From: Bacteroidales bacterium | GTDB lineage: Bacteria; Bacteroidota; Bacteroidia; Bacteroidales; UBA4181 | Assembly (NCBI GenBank): GCA_031264715.1 | Contig: JAISDP010000100.1 | Location: 1 to 12,342, forward strand | Length of the DNA: 12,342 nucleotides | Reading direction: 5' to 3' | Shown here: positions 1 to 6,167 of the stretch, piece after piece | Position numbering within the stretch: the stretch's first letter is position 1 | How the letters are laid out: each line of letters opens with the position of its first letter | Position numbers and translations under genes: made by a program | The notes under the pieces: model-generated | Database searches by the model: none | Seen by the model: only the letters and a program-made list of their open reading frames with translations | What the model was told of the DNA's origin: nothing

Positions 1-104
1 GTGCACGCTCATGACTTGGGCGGGCGTCTCGAAATATTCTTTATTATATCAATAAATTCTTATTATTCATCAAATTAAAAAAATTATTATGAGCAGTATT
101 GATT

Positions 105-531
105 TTCTTCCGAAGAATGACCGGAATCTCTGACGGATTTTTACGTTGCCTTGCGAAATCATGTAAATCCTTTAATCATGTAAATCATGGTTCAGACGTT
201 TTCTATCATCCCTGACGGAATTTACGTTGCCCGTCAGGGCATTCATATCCATAGAATCAATGCGGAAAAGATCAACAAATCTCCGTAGGAGATTCATCAT
301 GTGAAACCCCATACGGGGTTTCGATCCGGTGGCGGCGCATATTTTTTCTATTGATATGGTTTCCCTGACGGGAAACGCGCACGGTTTACGTAAGCTTGCG
401 TATACCGACAGCGCTATCCCGTAACGGGTTGAACTGCTTCGCAGTTCGGACGGGGGGAGGGCGTCGGCTTCTACCCCGGACTGCGCCTGCGGCTTGTCCG
501 GAGTTATCCAAATTAGACGCCTTCCGGCGTC
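105..531. repeat. Dense cluster of short inverted repeats (hairpin array)
   Basis: At least nine short inverted repeats lie within about 430 bases, most with perfect 5-9 bp arms and small loops. They are at 105-117 (6 bp arms), 210-239 (9 bp, 12-base loop), 278-294 (7 bp), 303-322 (8 bp, loop ATAC), 359-376 (7 bp, loop TGAC), 382-407 (13 bp with two mismatches), 418-428 (5 bp), 431-447 (7 bp, loop TTC) and 516-531 (6 bp). Another with 6 bp ends is at 476-501. None is followed by a clear T run, so they do not look like terminators. The density is far above the rest of the window and suggests a structured RNA or a composite dispersed repeat. The inverted repeats are seen directly; the role is unknown. 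Confidence 0.75.
157..186. repeat. 13-base direct repeat, two copies
   Basis: AATCATGTAAATC occurs at 157-169 and again at 174-186, a period of 17 bases. It sits at the left flank of the hairpin array and covers the end of the hypothetical 172-558 frame. Confidence 0.7.
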
Positions 532-558
532 AGGCTGCGTAGTAGAAACGTTATGCAT
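172..558 (-). CDS. Hypothetical small protein overlapping the hairpin array (uncertain)
   Basis: This open frame of 128 codons starts at an ATG (556-558) preceded by AAAAGGA at a reasonable distance. The frame also stays open upstream to a TTG at 633, which is less convincing. The product is basic, has no signal peptide or membrane segment, and matches no domain I can name. Nearly the whole frame is built over short inverted repeats, so amino-acid content is dictated by hairpin sequence, and the C-terminal HDLHD comes from a 13-base direct repeat. It lies about 80 bases downstream of the beta-propeller gene on the same strand. It could be a real small gene, or a frame that stays open by chance across a structured repeat. 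I lean towards the second view. Confidence 0.3.
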   Translation of the reverse strand: MHNVSTTQPDAGRRLIWITPDKPQAQSGVEADALPPSELRSSSTRYGIALSVYASLRKPCAFPVRETISIEKICAATGSKPRMGFHMMNLLRRFVDLFRIDSMDMNALTGNVNSVRDDRKRLNHDLHD

Positions 559-639
559 CGTGTCCTTTTCTATCGGCGATGGTGAGACAAAACATTTTTG
601 AATAGGGTCTCCGTTTGGAATGGTGAGGCTCAAACTTTA

Positions 640-1896
640 TCAATTGAAGTACCATTTAACAATTATGGGATTGTCTTCTTCATTCTTGCCTGCAAGATAT
701 TTCATTTGTTCATAATAGTTTTTACTGTTATTTTCAAATTGCGCCCGAAAGATTTCCCAATCCTTAATTTGTCCTGCTTTTTCCGCTTCTTTTCTGTATT
801 CCTTCATTTGATCGCCAATCATTTTGTAATTTTCAAAACCTTCCTTAAAATCAATAACTTCCATACAGGAAACAATACTGGTACTGTCGATGTAAAGCAT
901 TGGCGCCGGCGTCCCTGCATACAGCATGTCATCATTAAATCCTGTAAATAGAAATTCTTCCCGCCTGTTAAAGAAATTAAAATAATAAACGGCCGAACCC
1001 TTATATGTGAAATTGAAAGACAATAAGTTGTCATTTCTATAATAGCCCGACACAAGGCTGCAATAGGGTGCGGCTATAACCCGTTCACTCCTGTTCTGCA
1101 TGGGAATATCATCAAAATATGTTTCAGGGAGGGCGAATTTTCCAAAATCAATATAGTACTTGACAATCATTGAGTCTTTGCTCAAAAGATATATACTGTT
1201 ATCAAACGGTTCGGCAAAAAAGACTTCGTTATTTTGCACCGGTTGAGAAAATGACCATTGCCGTGAAAAGGTATATCCGGCATTTTTTTTGGAAATAGGG
1301 AGATGCTGATATACTATTTCCCCGTTTTTCTCTACAACTATATTATACTTACCGGTCCATGTACCGTTGCGCAAATAATAAGCATACGTTTCATTCCCCA
1401 AATAGGCCTTTTCCGTATTCATATAAGGCCTGCTTTCTTTAATCAGCTGATACGAATACAAATCAAAAAATAACAGTTTCGAGTCGGCATCCAGAATGAT
1501 CCGGTTATTTTCCGTGTCGAGGAAAAAATCCGAGAGGCTGGCATATTCGTTTGGTCCTTTCCCTACCCGACAAATTTTATGTATAAATTCTCCTTTAGGA
1601 GAAAAGACAAACAGCGACAAACTCATTTGATCCAAAATGAAATAATTGCCCTGGTGTATCAATATTTTGTCAATACTTCCAACAAGGCAGTTTTCACCGG
1701 TTTCCAAAGGAACAAGTTCTATCTTGCTAAACAGTTTTGATAGCGGAATATCAGACACACTGTTGTCGACATTTATGGATATGGTATCGGCATATTTGTC
1801 GTTGATGTATATGCCATCACTATTGTGGCAGGAAGGAATGTATAAAGCGTACGGACAAACGATCAGACCTGTAATTATGCGCTTGAATGTATTCAT
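640..1896 (-). CDS. Six-bladed beta-propeller lipoprotein
   Basis: The product is a predicted surface or periplasmic lipoprotein of the Bacteroidetes six-bladed beta-propeller family (DUF4934-like), of unknown molecular function. From the ATG at 1894-1896 it has 418 residues. A short basic start and hydrophobic stretch lead to a lipobox-like IPSC with Cys23. The family hallmarks follow: IELVPLET near residues 59-66 and GKGPNEY near 112-118, then repeating beta-rich blades with aromatic and Asp-rich turns. The frame is open back to 1941, but the extra 15 residues would sit in front of the signal peptide, so the internal ATG is preferred. It lies 80 bases downstream of nagB on the same strand and could be co-transcribed, although the gap contains a palindrome. 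Family assignment is fairly sure; the role is not known. Confidence 0.85.
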   Translation of the reverse strand: MNTFKRIITGLIVCPYALYIPSCHNSDGIYINDKYADTISINVDNSVSDIPLSKLFSKIELVPLETGENCLVGSIDKILIHQGNYFILDQMSLSLFVFSPKGEFIHKICRVGKGPNEYASLSDFFLDTENNRIILDADSKLLFFDLYSYQLIKESRPYMNTEKAYLGNETYAYYLRNGTWTGKYNIVVEKNGEIVYQHLPISKKNAGYTFSRQWSFSQPVQNNEVFFAEPFDNSIYLLSKDSMIVKYYIDFGKFALPETYFDDIPMQNRSERVIAAPYCSLVSGYYRNDNLLSFNFTYKGSAVYYFNFFNRREEFLFTGFNDDMLYAGTPAPMLYIDSTSIVSCMEVIDFKEGFENYKMIGDQMKEYRKEAEKAGQIKDWEIFRAQFENNSKNYYEQMKYLAGKNEEDNPIIVKWYFN

Positions 1897-1905
1897 ATTC
1901 TGATT

Positions 1906-1921
1906 AACTTTTGGAAAAGTT
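1906..1921. promoter_or_regulatory. Palindrome just upstream of the beta-propeller start codon
   Basis: AACTTTT-GG-AAAAGTT is a perfect inverted repeat with 7 bp arms and a 2-base centre. It lies 9 bases upstream of the ATG at 1896, where a ribosome or a repressor would bind. The centre is too short for a good RNA hairpin, so a protein-binding site is the more natural reading. Low complexity makes chance occurrence possible. Confidence 0.3.
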
Positions 1922-1976
1922 TTTAACGCTTTTCTTGTCAACCTGTATCATGAGAGGACAATGTATTCTTATTTCT

Positions 1977-2768
1977 TTACAGGTTTCCTTTTTCTATGTC
2001 TTTAAAGTATTTGTAAGTGGCCACTTTCAGTTCGGCAGTGGCGTCCTCGTCACATACGATGATCCCTTTGGGATGCATTTGCAACGCCGAAATCGTCCAC
2101 ATCTGGGTGATGCTTCCTTCCACGGCATGATATAAGGCGCGGGCTTTGTTGTACCCATTGACGATGATCAGCACTTCCTGCGCGCCAAGAACTGTTCCTA
2201 CACCCACGGTCAGGGCTGTTTTGGGTACCCTGTTCAGGTCGTTTTCGAAAAAGCGCGAGTTAGCAATGATGGTATCAGTGGTTAATGTTTTGACGCGGGT
2301 ACGTGAAGCCAGCGACGAACCCGGCTCGTTGAACGCGATATGTCCGTCGGGTCCGATACCGCCTAAGAAAAGGTGTATCTGACCGTACGATTTGATTTTG
2401 TCTTCGTAGCGCTGACATTCGGCTGTCAGGTCGGGAGCATTGCCATTCAGTATGTTTACATTTTCGTCAGGGATATCGATGTGGCTGAACAGGTTGCTCC
2501 ACATGAAGGTGTGATAGCTTTGCGGATGATCTTTCGGAATACCCACATATTCATCCATATTGAAAGTAACCACATGTTTAAAAGATACTTTGCCATCCTT
2601 GCACAGGCGTATCAGTTCCTTGTAAGCGCCTGCAGGCGACGATCCTGTGGGCAACCCCAATACAAAGGGCTTGCTTGCCGACGGAGCAAAGGCATTGATT
2701 TTCGATACAATGTAATGAGCCGCCCATTGCGATATTTTTTCGTAATCAGGTTGAATGATGAGACGCAT
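1977..2768 (-). CDS. nagB: Glucosamine-6-phosphate deaminase NagB
   Basis: This cytoplasmic enzyme converts glucosamine 6-phosphate to fructose 6-phosphate and ammonia, feeding amino sugars into glycolysis. The 263-residue product matches the length and order of E. coli NagB (266). The phosphate-binding LGLPTGSSP segment is near residues 37-45. The catalytic residues are Asp72 (FNMDEYVG), Asp141, His143 (DGHIAFNEP) and Glu148. The residues used for N-acetylglucosamine 6-phosphate activation in the E. coli enzyme are also present: Ser151, Ser152, Arg158, Lys160 and Tyr254, so hexameric allosteric control is likely. The ATG at 2766-2768 gives the MRLI start typical of the family. It has its own promoter upstream (2840-2871). 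No nagA or transporter gene is adjacent in the window. Confidence 0.97.
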   Translation of the reverse strand: MRLIIQPDYEKISQWAAHYIVSKINAFAPSASKPFVLGLPTGSSPAGAYKELIRLCKDGKVSFKHVVTFNMDEYVGIPKDHPQSYHTFMWSNLFSHIDIPDENVNILNGNAPDLTAECQRYEDKIKSYGQIHLFLGGIGPDGHIAFNEPGSSLASRTRVKTLTTDTIIANSRFFENDLNRVPKTALTVGVGTVLGAQEVLIIVNGYNKARALYHAVEGSITQMWTISALQMHPKGIIVCDEDATAELKVATYKYFKDIEKGNL

Positions 2769-2809
2769 AAAAATGAATGATTTATAAAAGTTATCATTAA
2801 TATTACCTG

Positions 2810-2833
2810 CGGCAGTTGAAAAACTGTCGACAG
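2810..2833. promoter_or_regulatory. Palindrome and hairpin at the predicted nagB transcription start
   Basis: A perfect 10-base palindrome CTGTCGACAG (2824-2833) lies right at the expected nagB start site. It overlaps an 8 bp hairpin with one G-T pair and a GAAA/TTTC loop (2810-2829). The position fits either an operator that blocks promoter clearance or a 5'-terminal stem that stabilises the mRNA. The two structures share bases and would be exclusive. The symmetry is seen; the function is inferred. Confidence 0.4.
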
Positions 2834-2839
2834 GATGTA

Positions 2840-2871
2840 CAAAGGTAACCGATTTATTTTACCCGTCCAAA
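2840..2871 (-). promoter_or_regulatory. Bacteroides-type promoter of nagB
   Basis: Read on the minus strand, a -33 TTTG (2868-2871) is followed after exactly 20 bases by the -7 element TACCTTTG (2840-2847), matching the Bacteroides primary-sigma consensus TTTG-N19/20-TAnnTTTG at every fixed position. The predicted start is near 2833, giving a leader of roughly 65 bases. The -33 element sits only a few bases from the end of the upstream lipoprotein gene (stop at 2877), so nagB need not depend on read-through. Confidence 0.75.
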
Positions 2872-2876
2872 AAACT

Positions 2877-3557
2877 TTACCTCACGTGGAAAACGGGAGT
2901 GGTTATGATGTAGGATTCGGTTACTTCACCAGGTTCGGTTTTCATGTAATATGTGATAACAAACTGCTGGATCATTGATCGTGTGGGCTTACGCTTGATG
3001 AGTAAATAAAAACGCTTGGGCGCTTCGTAAGGCGAGGATTTGTTATAATCGCTTAGCGACATCCAGTCATTTTTGTCGTTGGTGGTATAGGCAAATATGT
3101 CGACGATATCACTCAGATTGTCCGTCTTGTTGTGAGTCTCGTCGAAATCATAATTGCTCGATATGTAAATCTTGTCCACTAACTCGCGGGTACCCGCATA
3201 ACCATTTCGTCTTGCATTACATGCAAAAGCCTCCGGCGTAAAACCGAACCGGGGGCGCATGACCTGTTGCGAATGGAACAGTAATGCAGTATCAGGCACC
3301 ATGATATACAGCGCCATGCTGTCGCACGGGTACACATGGGTGGCATAGTCCTGGCTGACAAGATCGAACATCAGGTTGTTGACTTTACCGAACGAATACA
3401 GGTCGACATAGGAAAAAACCATGTCCTGTATGTCGAAGTAGGGTTCCACGTACAAATCGAGACATTCGTTCTTATCTTCGCAACTGAACGGTACAGGAAC
3501 CAGTATGAATAAAATCAGCAGTATTTTTAATTGGATGCCTTTCATTCCGAATTTCAT
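2877..3557 (-). CDS. Bacteroidales lipoprotein of unknown function
   Basis: The 226-residue product has a strong type II signal peptide: a basic N-terminus, the hydrophobic run ILLILFILVPVPF, then a lipobox Cys26 (FSC) followed by acidic residues, as in exported Bacteroidetes lipoproteins. The mature part is rich in Tyr, Asp and Phe and beta-like, with no transmembrane segment and no catalytic motif that I recognise. A second ATG at residue 5 (3543-3545) is an equally possible start. The gene is divergent from the nitroreductase gene and sits upstream of nagB, which has its own promoter. I cannot assign a family with confidence; several Bacteroidetes DUF lipoproteins have this size and layout. 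Confidence 0.8.
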   Translation of the reverse strand: MKFGMKGIQLKILLILFILVPVPFSCEDKNECLDLYVEPYFDIQDMVFSYVDLYSFGKVNNLMFDLVSQDYATHVYPCDSMALYIMVPDTALLFHSQQVMRPRFGFTPEAFACNARRNGYAGTRELVDKIYISSNYDFDETHNKTDNLSDIVDIFAYTTNDKNDWMSLSDYNKSSPYEAPKRFYLLIKRKPTRSMIQQFVITYYMKTEPGEVTESYIITTPVFHVR

Positions 3558-3580
3558 TTTTTACTTATACGTTTTTTCCC

Positions 3581-3604
3581 TACATTTGTTTCAAATATTG
3601 AAAC
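3581..3604. promoter_or_regulatory. Divergent promoter region with shared palindrome
   Basis: TACATTTG at 3581-3588 is a perfect plus-strand -7 element for the nitroreductase gene; its -33 region reads TTTT rather than TTTG. It overlaps by one base a perfect palindrome GTTTCAAATATTGAAAC (3588-3604; 7 bp arms, 3-base centre) lying over the expected plus-strand start site. On the minus strand the same palindrome contains AATATTTG, one mismatch from a -7 element for the lipoprotein gene. One regulator bound here could affect both directions. The motifs are seen; joint control is inferred. Confidence 0.5.
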
Positions 3605-3614
3605 ATAATCTGAT

Positions 3615-4172
3615 ATGGATTCAAATCAATTTTTGGAAATATTGCTTCAGCGGCAAAGCGTACGCGGCTATTCCGACAAGGCGGTGGAGCCCGAAAAACT
3701 TGCTCGCTGCCTCGAGGCGGCGCGCATGGCGCCTTCGGCGTGCAATGCACAGCCGTGGAAGTTCGTTGTTGTGGAAGATTCTCAGCTTAAGGATCGGGTA
3801 GCAGGCTACACTACTTCGGGGCCGCTGGTTCCGATGAATCATTTTACCCGGCAAGCTCCGCTGTTGGTGGTCATTGTTCGCGAAAGCCCCAATCTGACCT
3901 CTAAACTGGGTACCATGCTCAAGGATAAGCCCTATACGTTGATGGATATCGGTATCGTGGCGCTTCAGTTCTGCCTCCAGGCTACCGCCGAAGGCTTGGG
4001 AAGTTGCATCCTGGGCTGGTTCAATGAAAAGAAGGTGAAGGAATTGCTTCATATTCCCAGGAACAAGCGCGCCGAGCTGATCATTACGCTGGGTTACCCG
4101 TCGTCGCAAAGCCTGCGTCCCAAAATACGTAAAAAGATAGACGACATTTGCTGTTATAACCAATATAAATAA
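3615..4172 (+). CDS. Nitroreductase-family flavoprotein
   Basis: The product is a predicted FMN-dependent NAD(P)H oxidoreductase of the nitroreductase fold; its natural substrate cannot be read from sequence. It has 185 residues, a normal length for the small one-domain class that works as a dimer. The N-terminal FMN-phosphate motif RQSVRGY (Arg13, Ser15, Arg17) is followed by APSACNAQPW (39-48), the typical Ser/Asn/Gln-Pro-Trp flavin contact. Near the C-terminus GLGSCILGWF (127-136) and the ITLGYP strand (157-162) complete the flavin pocket. The ATG at 3615 gives the family's usual short lead before the Arg motif. It lies 46 bases upstream of holA on the same strand, so the two are probably co-transcribed. 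Confidence 0.93.
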   Translation: MDSNQFLEILLQRQSVRGYSDKAVEPEKLARCLEAARMAPSACNAQPWKFVVVEDSQLKDRVAGYTTSGPLVPMNHFTRQAPLLVVIVRESPNLTSKLGTMLKDKPYTLMDIGIVALQFCLQATAEGLGSCILGWFNEKKVKELLHIPRNKRAELIITLGYPSSQSLRPKIRKKIDDICCYNQYK

Positions 4173-4173
4173 G

Positions 4174-4201
4174 CCCCGGCCCTCCAGGGTGGGGGAAGGG
4201 G
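4174..4201. other. GC-rich, partly self-complementary spacer between nitroreductase and holA
   Basis: Two bases after the nitroreductase stop there are 28 bases of nearly pure C-then-G (CCCC, CCCT, AGGG, GGGG runs) followed by TTTT. The C and G blocks can pair, though unevenly. It could be a weak intercistronic terminator or attenuator, or a copy of the C/G-rich spacer repeats found between Bacteroidetes genes. Confidence 0.4.
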
Positions 4202-4218
4202 TTTTCAGTTTTATCCAT

Positions 4219-5220
4219 ATGACTTTCGAGCAAATCATGACCGAACTGAAAAGGAAGCAGTATCGTCCGGTCTATTTCCTGATGGGTGAGGAACCCTATT
4301 TTATTGACGTTATTGCCGATTATATAGCCGAAAATGCCCTCCCTGAACAGGAGAAAGCGTTCAACCAGGCGGTTATGTACGGCAAGGATGCCACCGTGTA
4401 TGCAGTACTCGATGCCGCCAAACGTTTCCCAATGATGTCGCAGCATCAGGTGGTGATCGTGAAGGAAGCGCAGAATTTGAAAGACATCGACAAGTTACAG
4501 TTTTATGTAGAAAAGCCGCTCCAATCCACTATCCTGGTCATCAGCCATAAATACAAACTGCTTGATAAGCGTTTGAAACTTTACAAGATTCTCGACAAAT
4601 CGAAGGATGCCGCAGTGTTCGAGTCGAAAAAATTACGGGATTACCAGCTTCCCGACTGGATCACTGCTTACCTGACCGAACGGGGCTACGCCATTGTTCC
4701 TGCGGCTGCAAATTTGCTTACCGAATATCTTGGCGCCGAACTGGGCAAAGTAACCAACGAACTGAACAAGCTGATGATCACTCTCCCGGTAAATGAGAAG
4801 AAGGTTACGCTTGAGCATATTGAAGCAAACATCGGGATTAGCAAGGATTATAATGTGTTTGAACTTCAAAACGCCCTCGGTGGAAAGGACGTGTTGAAAG
4901 CGAACCGCATCATCGACTATTTTGCACGCAATCCCGGCAGCAACCCAATGGTGATGGTGATCATGTCGCTCTATTCATACTTTGTGAAGATACTCACGTA
5001 CCATTATCTGCCTGATAAGTCGCAGGCAGCGGCTGCGTTGAAAATTCCCCCCTTTTATGTAAAGGATTATGTGGCGGCTGCACGCAAATATCCCGCTCCG
5101 AAGATCATCCAGATCATATCCACACTGCGCGAATATGATCTGAAATCGAAAGGCGTAGGCAACTCCTCAGCTTCCGCCGGCGACCTGATGCGGGAAATGA
5201 CATTCAGGATTTTGCATTGA
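4219..5220 (+). CDS. holA: DNA polymerase III subunit delta
   Basis: This is the delta subunit of the clamp loader, which opens the beta sliding clamp during loading onto primed DNA. From the ATG at 4219 it has 333 residues, close to the usual 330-345. The N-terminus carries the family segment PVYFLMGEEPYFID, equivalent to the degenerate nucleotide site of this AAA+-like protein, which has no true Walker A motif. The central part has LLTEYLGAELGKVTNELNKL, typical of the lid domain. A helical collar domain runs from ISKDYNVFELQNAL to the end. A GTG at 4189 would extend the frame by ten residues through the C/G-rich spacer and is unlikely. A terminator follows 15 bases after the stop. Confidence 0.95.
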   Translation: MTFEQIMTELKRKQYRPVYFLMGEEPYFIDVIADYIAENALPEQEKAFNQAVMYGKDATVYAVLDAAKRFPMMSQHQVVIVKEAQNLKDIDKLQFYVEKPLQSTILVISHKYKLLDKRLKLYKILDKSKDAAVFESKKLRDYQLPDWITAYLTERGYAIVPAAANLLTEYLGAELGKVTNELNKLMITLPVNEKKVTLEHIEANIGISKDYNVFELQNALGGKDVLKANRIIDYFARNPGSNPMVMVIMSLYSYFVKILTYHYLPDKSQAAAALKIPPFYVKDYVAAARKYPAPKIIQIISTLREYDLKSKGVGNSSASAGDLMREMTFRILH

Positions 5221-5235
5221 CAGGCATAAAAATCA

Positions 5236-5270
5236 AAAGAGCCGGTGAAAACAAATTCCACCGGCTTTTT
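5236..5270 (+). terminator. Rho-independent terminator after holA
   Basis: A perfect 8 bp stem AGCCGGTG/CACCGGCT (5240-5247 and 5259-5266) with an 11-base loop is preceded by AAAAG and followed by a run of six T. It ends the nitroreductase-holA transcript. The A run on the other side could let it act in reverse too. Confidence 0.9.
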
Positions 5271-5367
5271 TAACCGCCGACAGGGTTGAAACAGCCAAAA
5301 AATACCCGTAACAACTTGTATCAAATATTTTTATTCAAAAAGGATTGTCTACAACAAAATAAAATGG

Positions 5368-5397
5368 AAAAGCCTTGCAGAAACAGTGCAAGACTTT
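5368..5397 (-). terminator. Terminator of tRNA-Ala
   Basis: Inverted repeat AAAG-C-CTTGCA / TGCAAG-A-CTTT (5369-5379 and 5387-5397) with a 7-base loop and one mismatch lies 11 bases beyond the tRNA 3' end. On the minus strand the stem is followed by TTTCCATTTTATTTT, a broken T tract. Confidence 0.7.
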
Positions 5398-5407
5398 GAT
5401 TTTCAAG

Positions 5408-5481
5408 TGGAGATAAGGAGAATCGAACTCCTGACCTTTTGACTGCCAGTCAAACGCTCTAGCCAACTGAGCTATACCCCC
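5408..5481 (-). tRNA. tRNA-Ala (anticodon GGC)
   Basis: The minus strand folds into a complete 74-base cloverleaf. It has a 7 bp acceptor stem, D stem GCTC/GAGC, anticodon stem TTTGA/TCAAA with loop CTGGCAG (anticodon GGC, reading GCC and GCU), and T stem AGGAG/CTCCT with loop TTCGATT. The acceptor carries the G3-U70 wobble pair that alanyl-tRNA synthetase recognises, confirming Ala. The discriminator base is A, and CCA is not encoded, so it is added after transcription. Confidence 0.97.
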
Positions 5482-5492
5482 AATTGCGGTTG

Positions 5493-5500
5493 CAAAGGTA
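5493..5500 (-). promoter_or_regulatory. -7 element of the tRNA-Ala promoter
   Basis: TACCTTTG on the minus strand matches TAnnTTTG exactly, is identical to the nagB -7 element, and lies 11 bases upstream of the mature tRNA 5' end. No exact TTTG is found at the -33 position; the region there is A/T-rich. Confidence 0.6.
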
Positions 5501-5695
5501 TTTAAGTATTTAATTATTTGTTACAATCTAATTTTGGTTACAAATTTTGAATTTAAATACAACTTTTACAACCTTTATGATCATTTACCGGAAGTACACG
5601 AGCATCATTTCGAAAATTACAAAACCAAACAGATACGGATATCCTTGCAAGCATGCATGGAGTCCCTGACAGATATAAAAGGGCGCTTACCCCCC

Positions 5696-5878
5696 TCATT
5701 CTGCGGTTTTATCTTCTTCAATCTGCGGGTCTTCATCGGACGAGACTTCGAGGGTGACGTCCTCGTTTTCCTCGTCTATCTGTCTGGCTGCCACAGCAAA
5801 GAGGATAACCATGTCGAACAGCGGTTTTCCACTATTCTCATTATCATTTTCACTTGCCTTTGCTTCGATATACGCCAT
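5696..5878 (-). CDS. Small acidic protein of unknown function
   Basis: A 60-codon frame starting at ATG 5876-5878. The product is strongly acidic, with a central hydrophobic stretch GKPLFDMVILFAVAARQID (residues 17-35) and an Asp/Glu/Ser-rich tail (EENEDV, SSDEDPQIEED). The mix of a compact non-polar core and an acidic tail looks protein-like. No signal peptide is seen, and the hydrophobic part is too short and interrupted for a sure membrane helix. The overlapping plus-strand frame (5534-5917) is less convincing. The small gene stands alone between tRNA-Ala and susD on their strand. I do not recognise the family. Confidence 0.5.
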   Translation of the reverse strand: MAYIEAKASENDNENSGKPLFDMVILFAVAARQIDEENEDVTLEVSSDEDPQIEEDKTAE

Positions 5879-6106
5879 AAATGGAAGCGGGGCGCCATTT
5901 TGAATATGTTTTCATGATGCTGGGTGCAGAAGTTTGCTTACTCCTAAAAATCTCCCTATATAACGCTGCACTCCTTTGATAAAGCCAGACTTTACTCTTT
6001 GCTCACATAAACATTTTTTGGACAACTCATATTATATTATTTTGTTTTGCACAAGATACAAATATATTTTTAGTTAGCAATGCCGGTATTTTGATGAACA
6101 AAAGAT
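5879..6106. other. Non-coding A/T-rich stretch upstream of the small acidic gene
   Basis: No convincing gene is seen here. On the minus strand TATATTTG (6059-6066) matches the -7 consensus TAnnTTTG, without a TTTG at the right -33 spacing. If used, it would give the small acidic gene a leader of about 175 bases. No strong long hairpin stands out in that leader. Confidence 0.4.
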
Positions 6107-6143
6107 AAAGATCTGCCTGGCCTTCATAACCTGACAGATCTTT
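6107..6143 (-). terminator. Terminator of the susC-susD operon
   Basis: Perfect 9 bp stem AAAGATCTG/CAGATCTTT (6107-6115 and 6135-6143) with a 19-base loop, 24 bases past the susD stop. On the minus strand it continues into TATCTTTTG, a modest T-rich tail. It is the only good terminator candidate for the operon in the window. Confidence 0.65.
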
Positions 6144-6167
6144 CCTTTATGTTCCAATTGCAGGTAT

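Noticed and set aside
1..12. Possible start of a minus-strand gene running off the left edge (ATG at 10-12)
   Set aside because: Only four codons would be in the window, with no clear ribosome site or promoter, so it cannot be supported.
105..531. CRISPR array or attI/integron-like site as an explanation of the repeats
   Set aside because: The inverted repeats differ from one another in sequence and spacing. There is no constant repeat with unique spacers, no cas or integrase gene nearby, and no conserved recombination core.
3621..4238. A 205-codon minus-strand frame over the nitroreductase gene
   Set aside because: It is antisense to a gene with intact flavin-binding motifs; the product is Arg/His-rich and has no domain.
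5534..5917. A 127-codon plus-strand frame in the gap after tRNA-Ala
   Set aside because: It needs a TTG start, has an odd His/Tyr- and Phe-rich product, and overlaps antisense the more protein-like acidic minus-strand frame. No family resemblance was seen.
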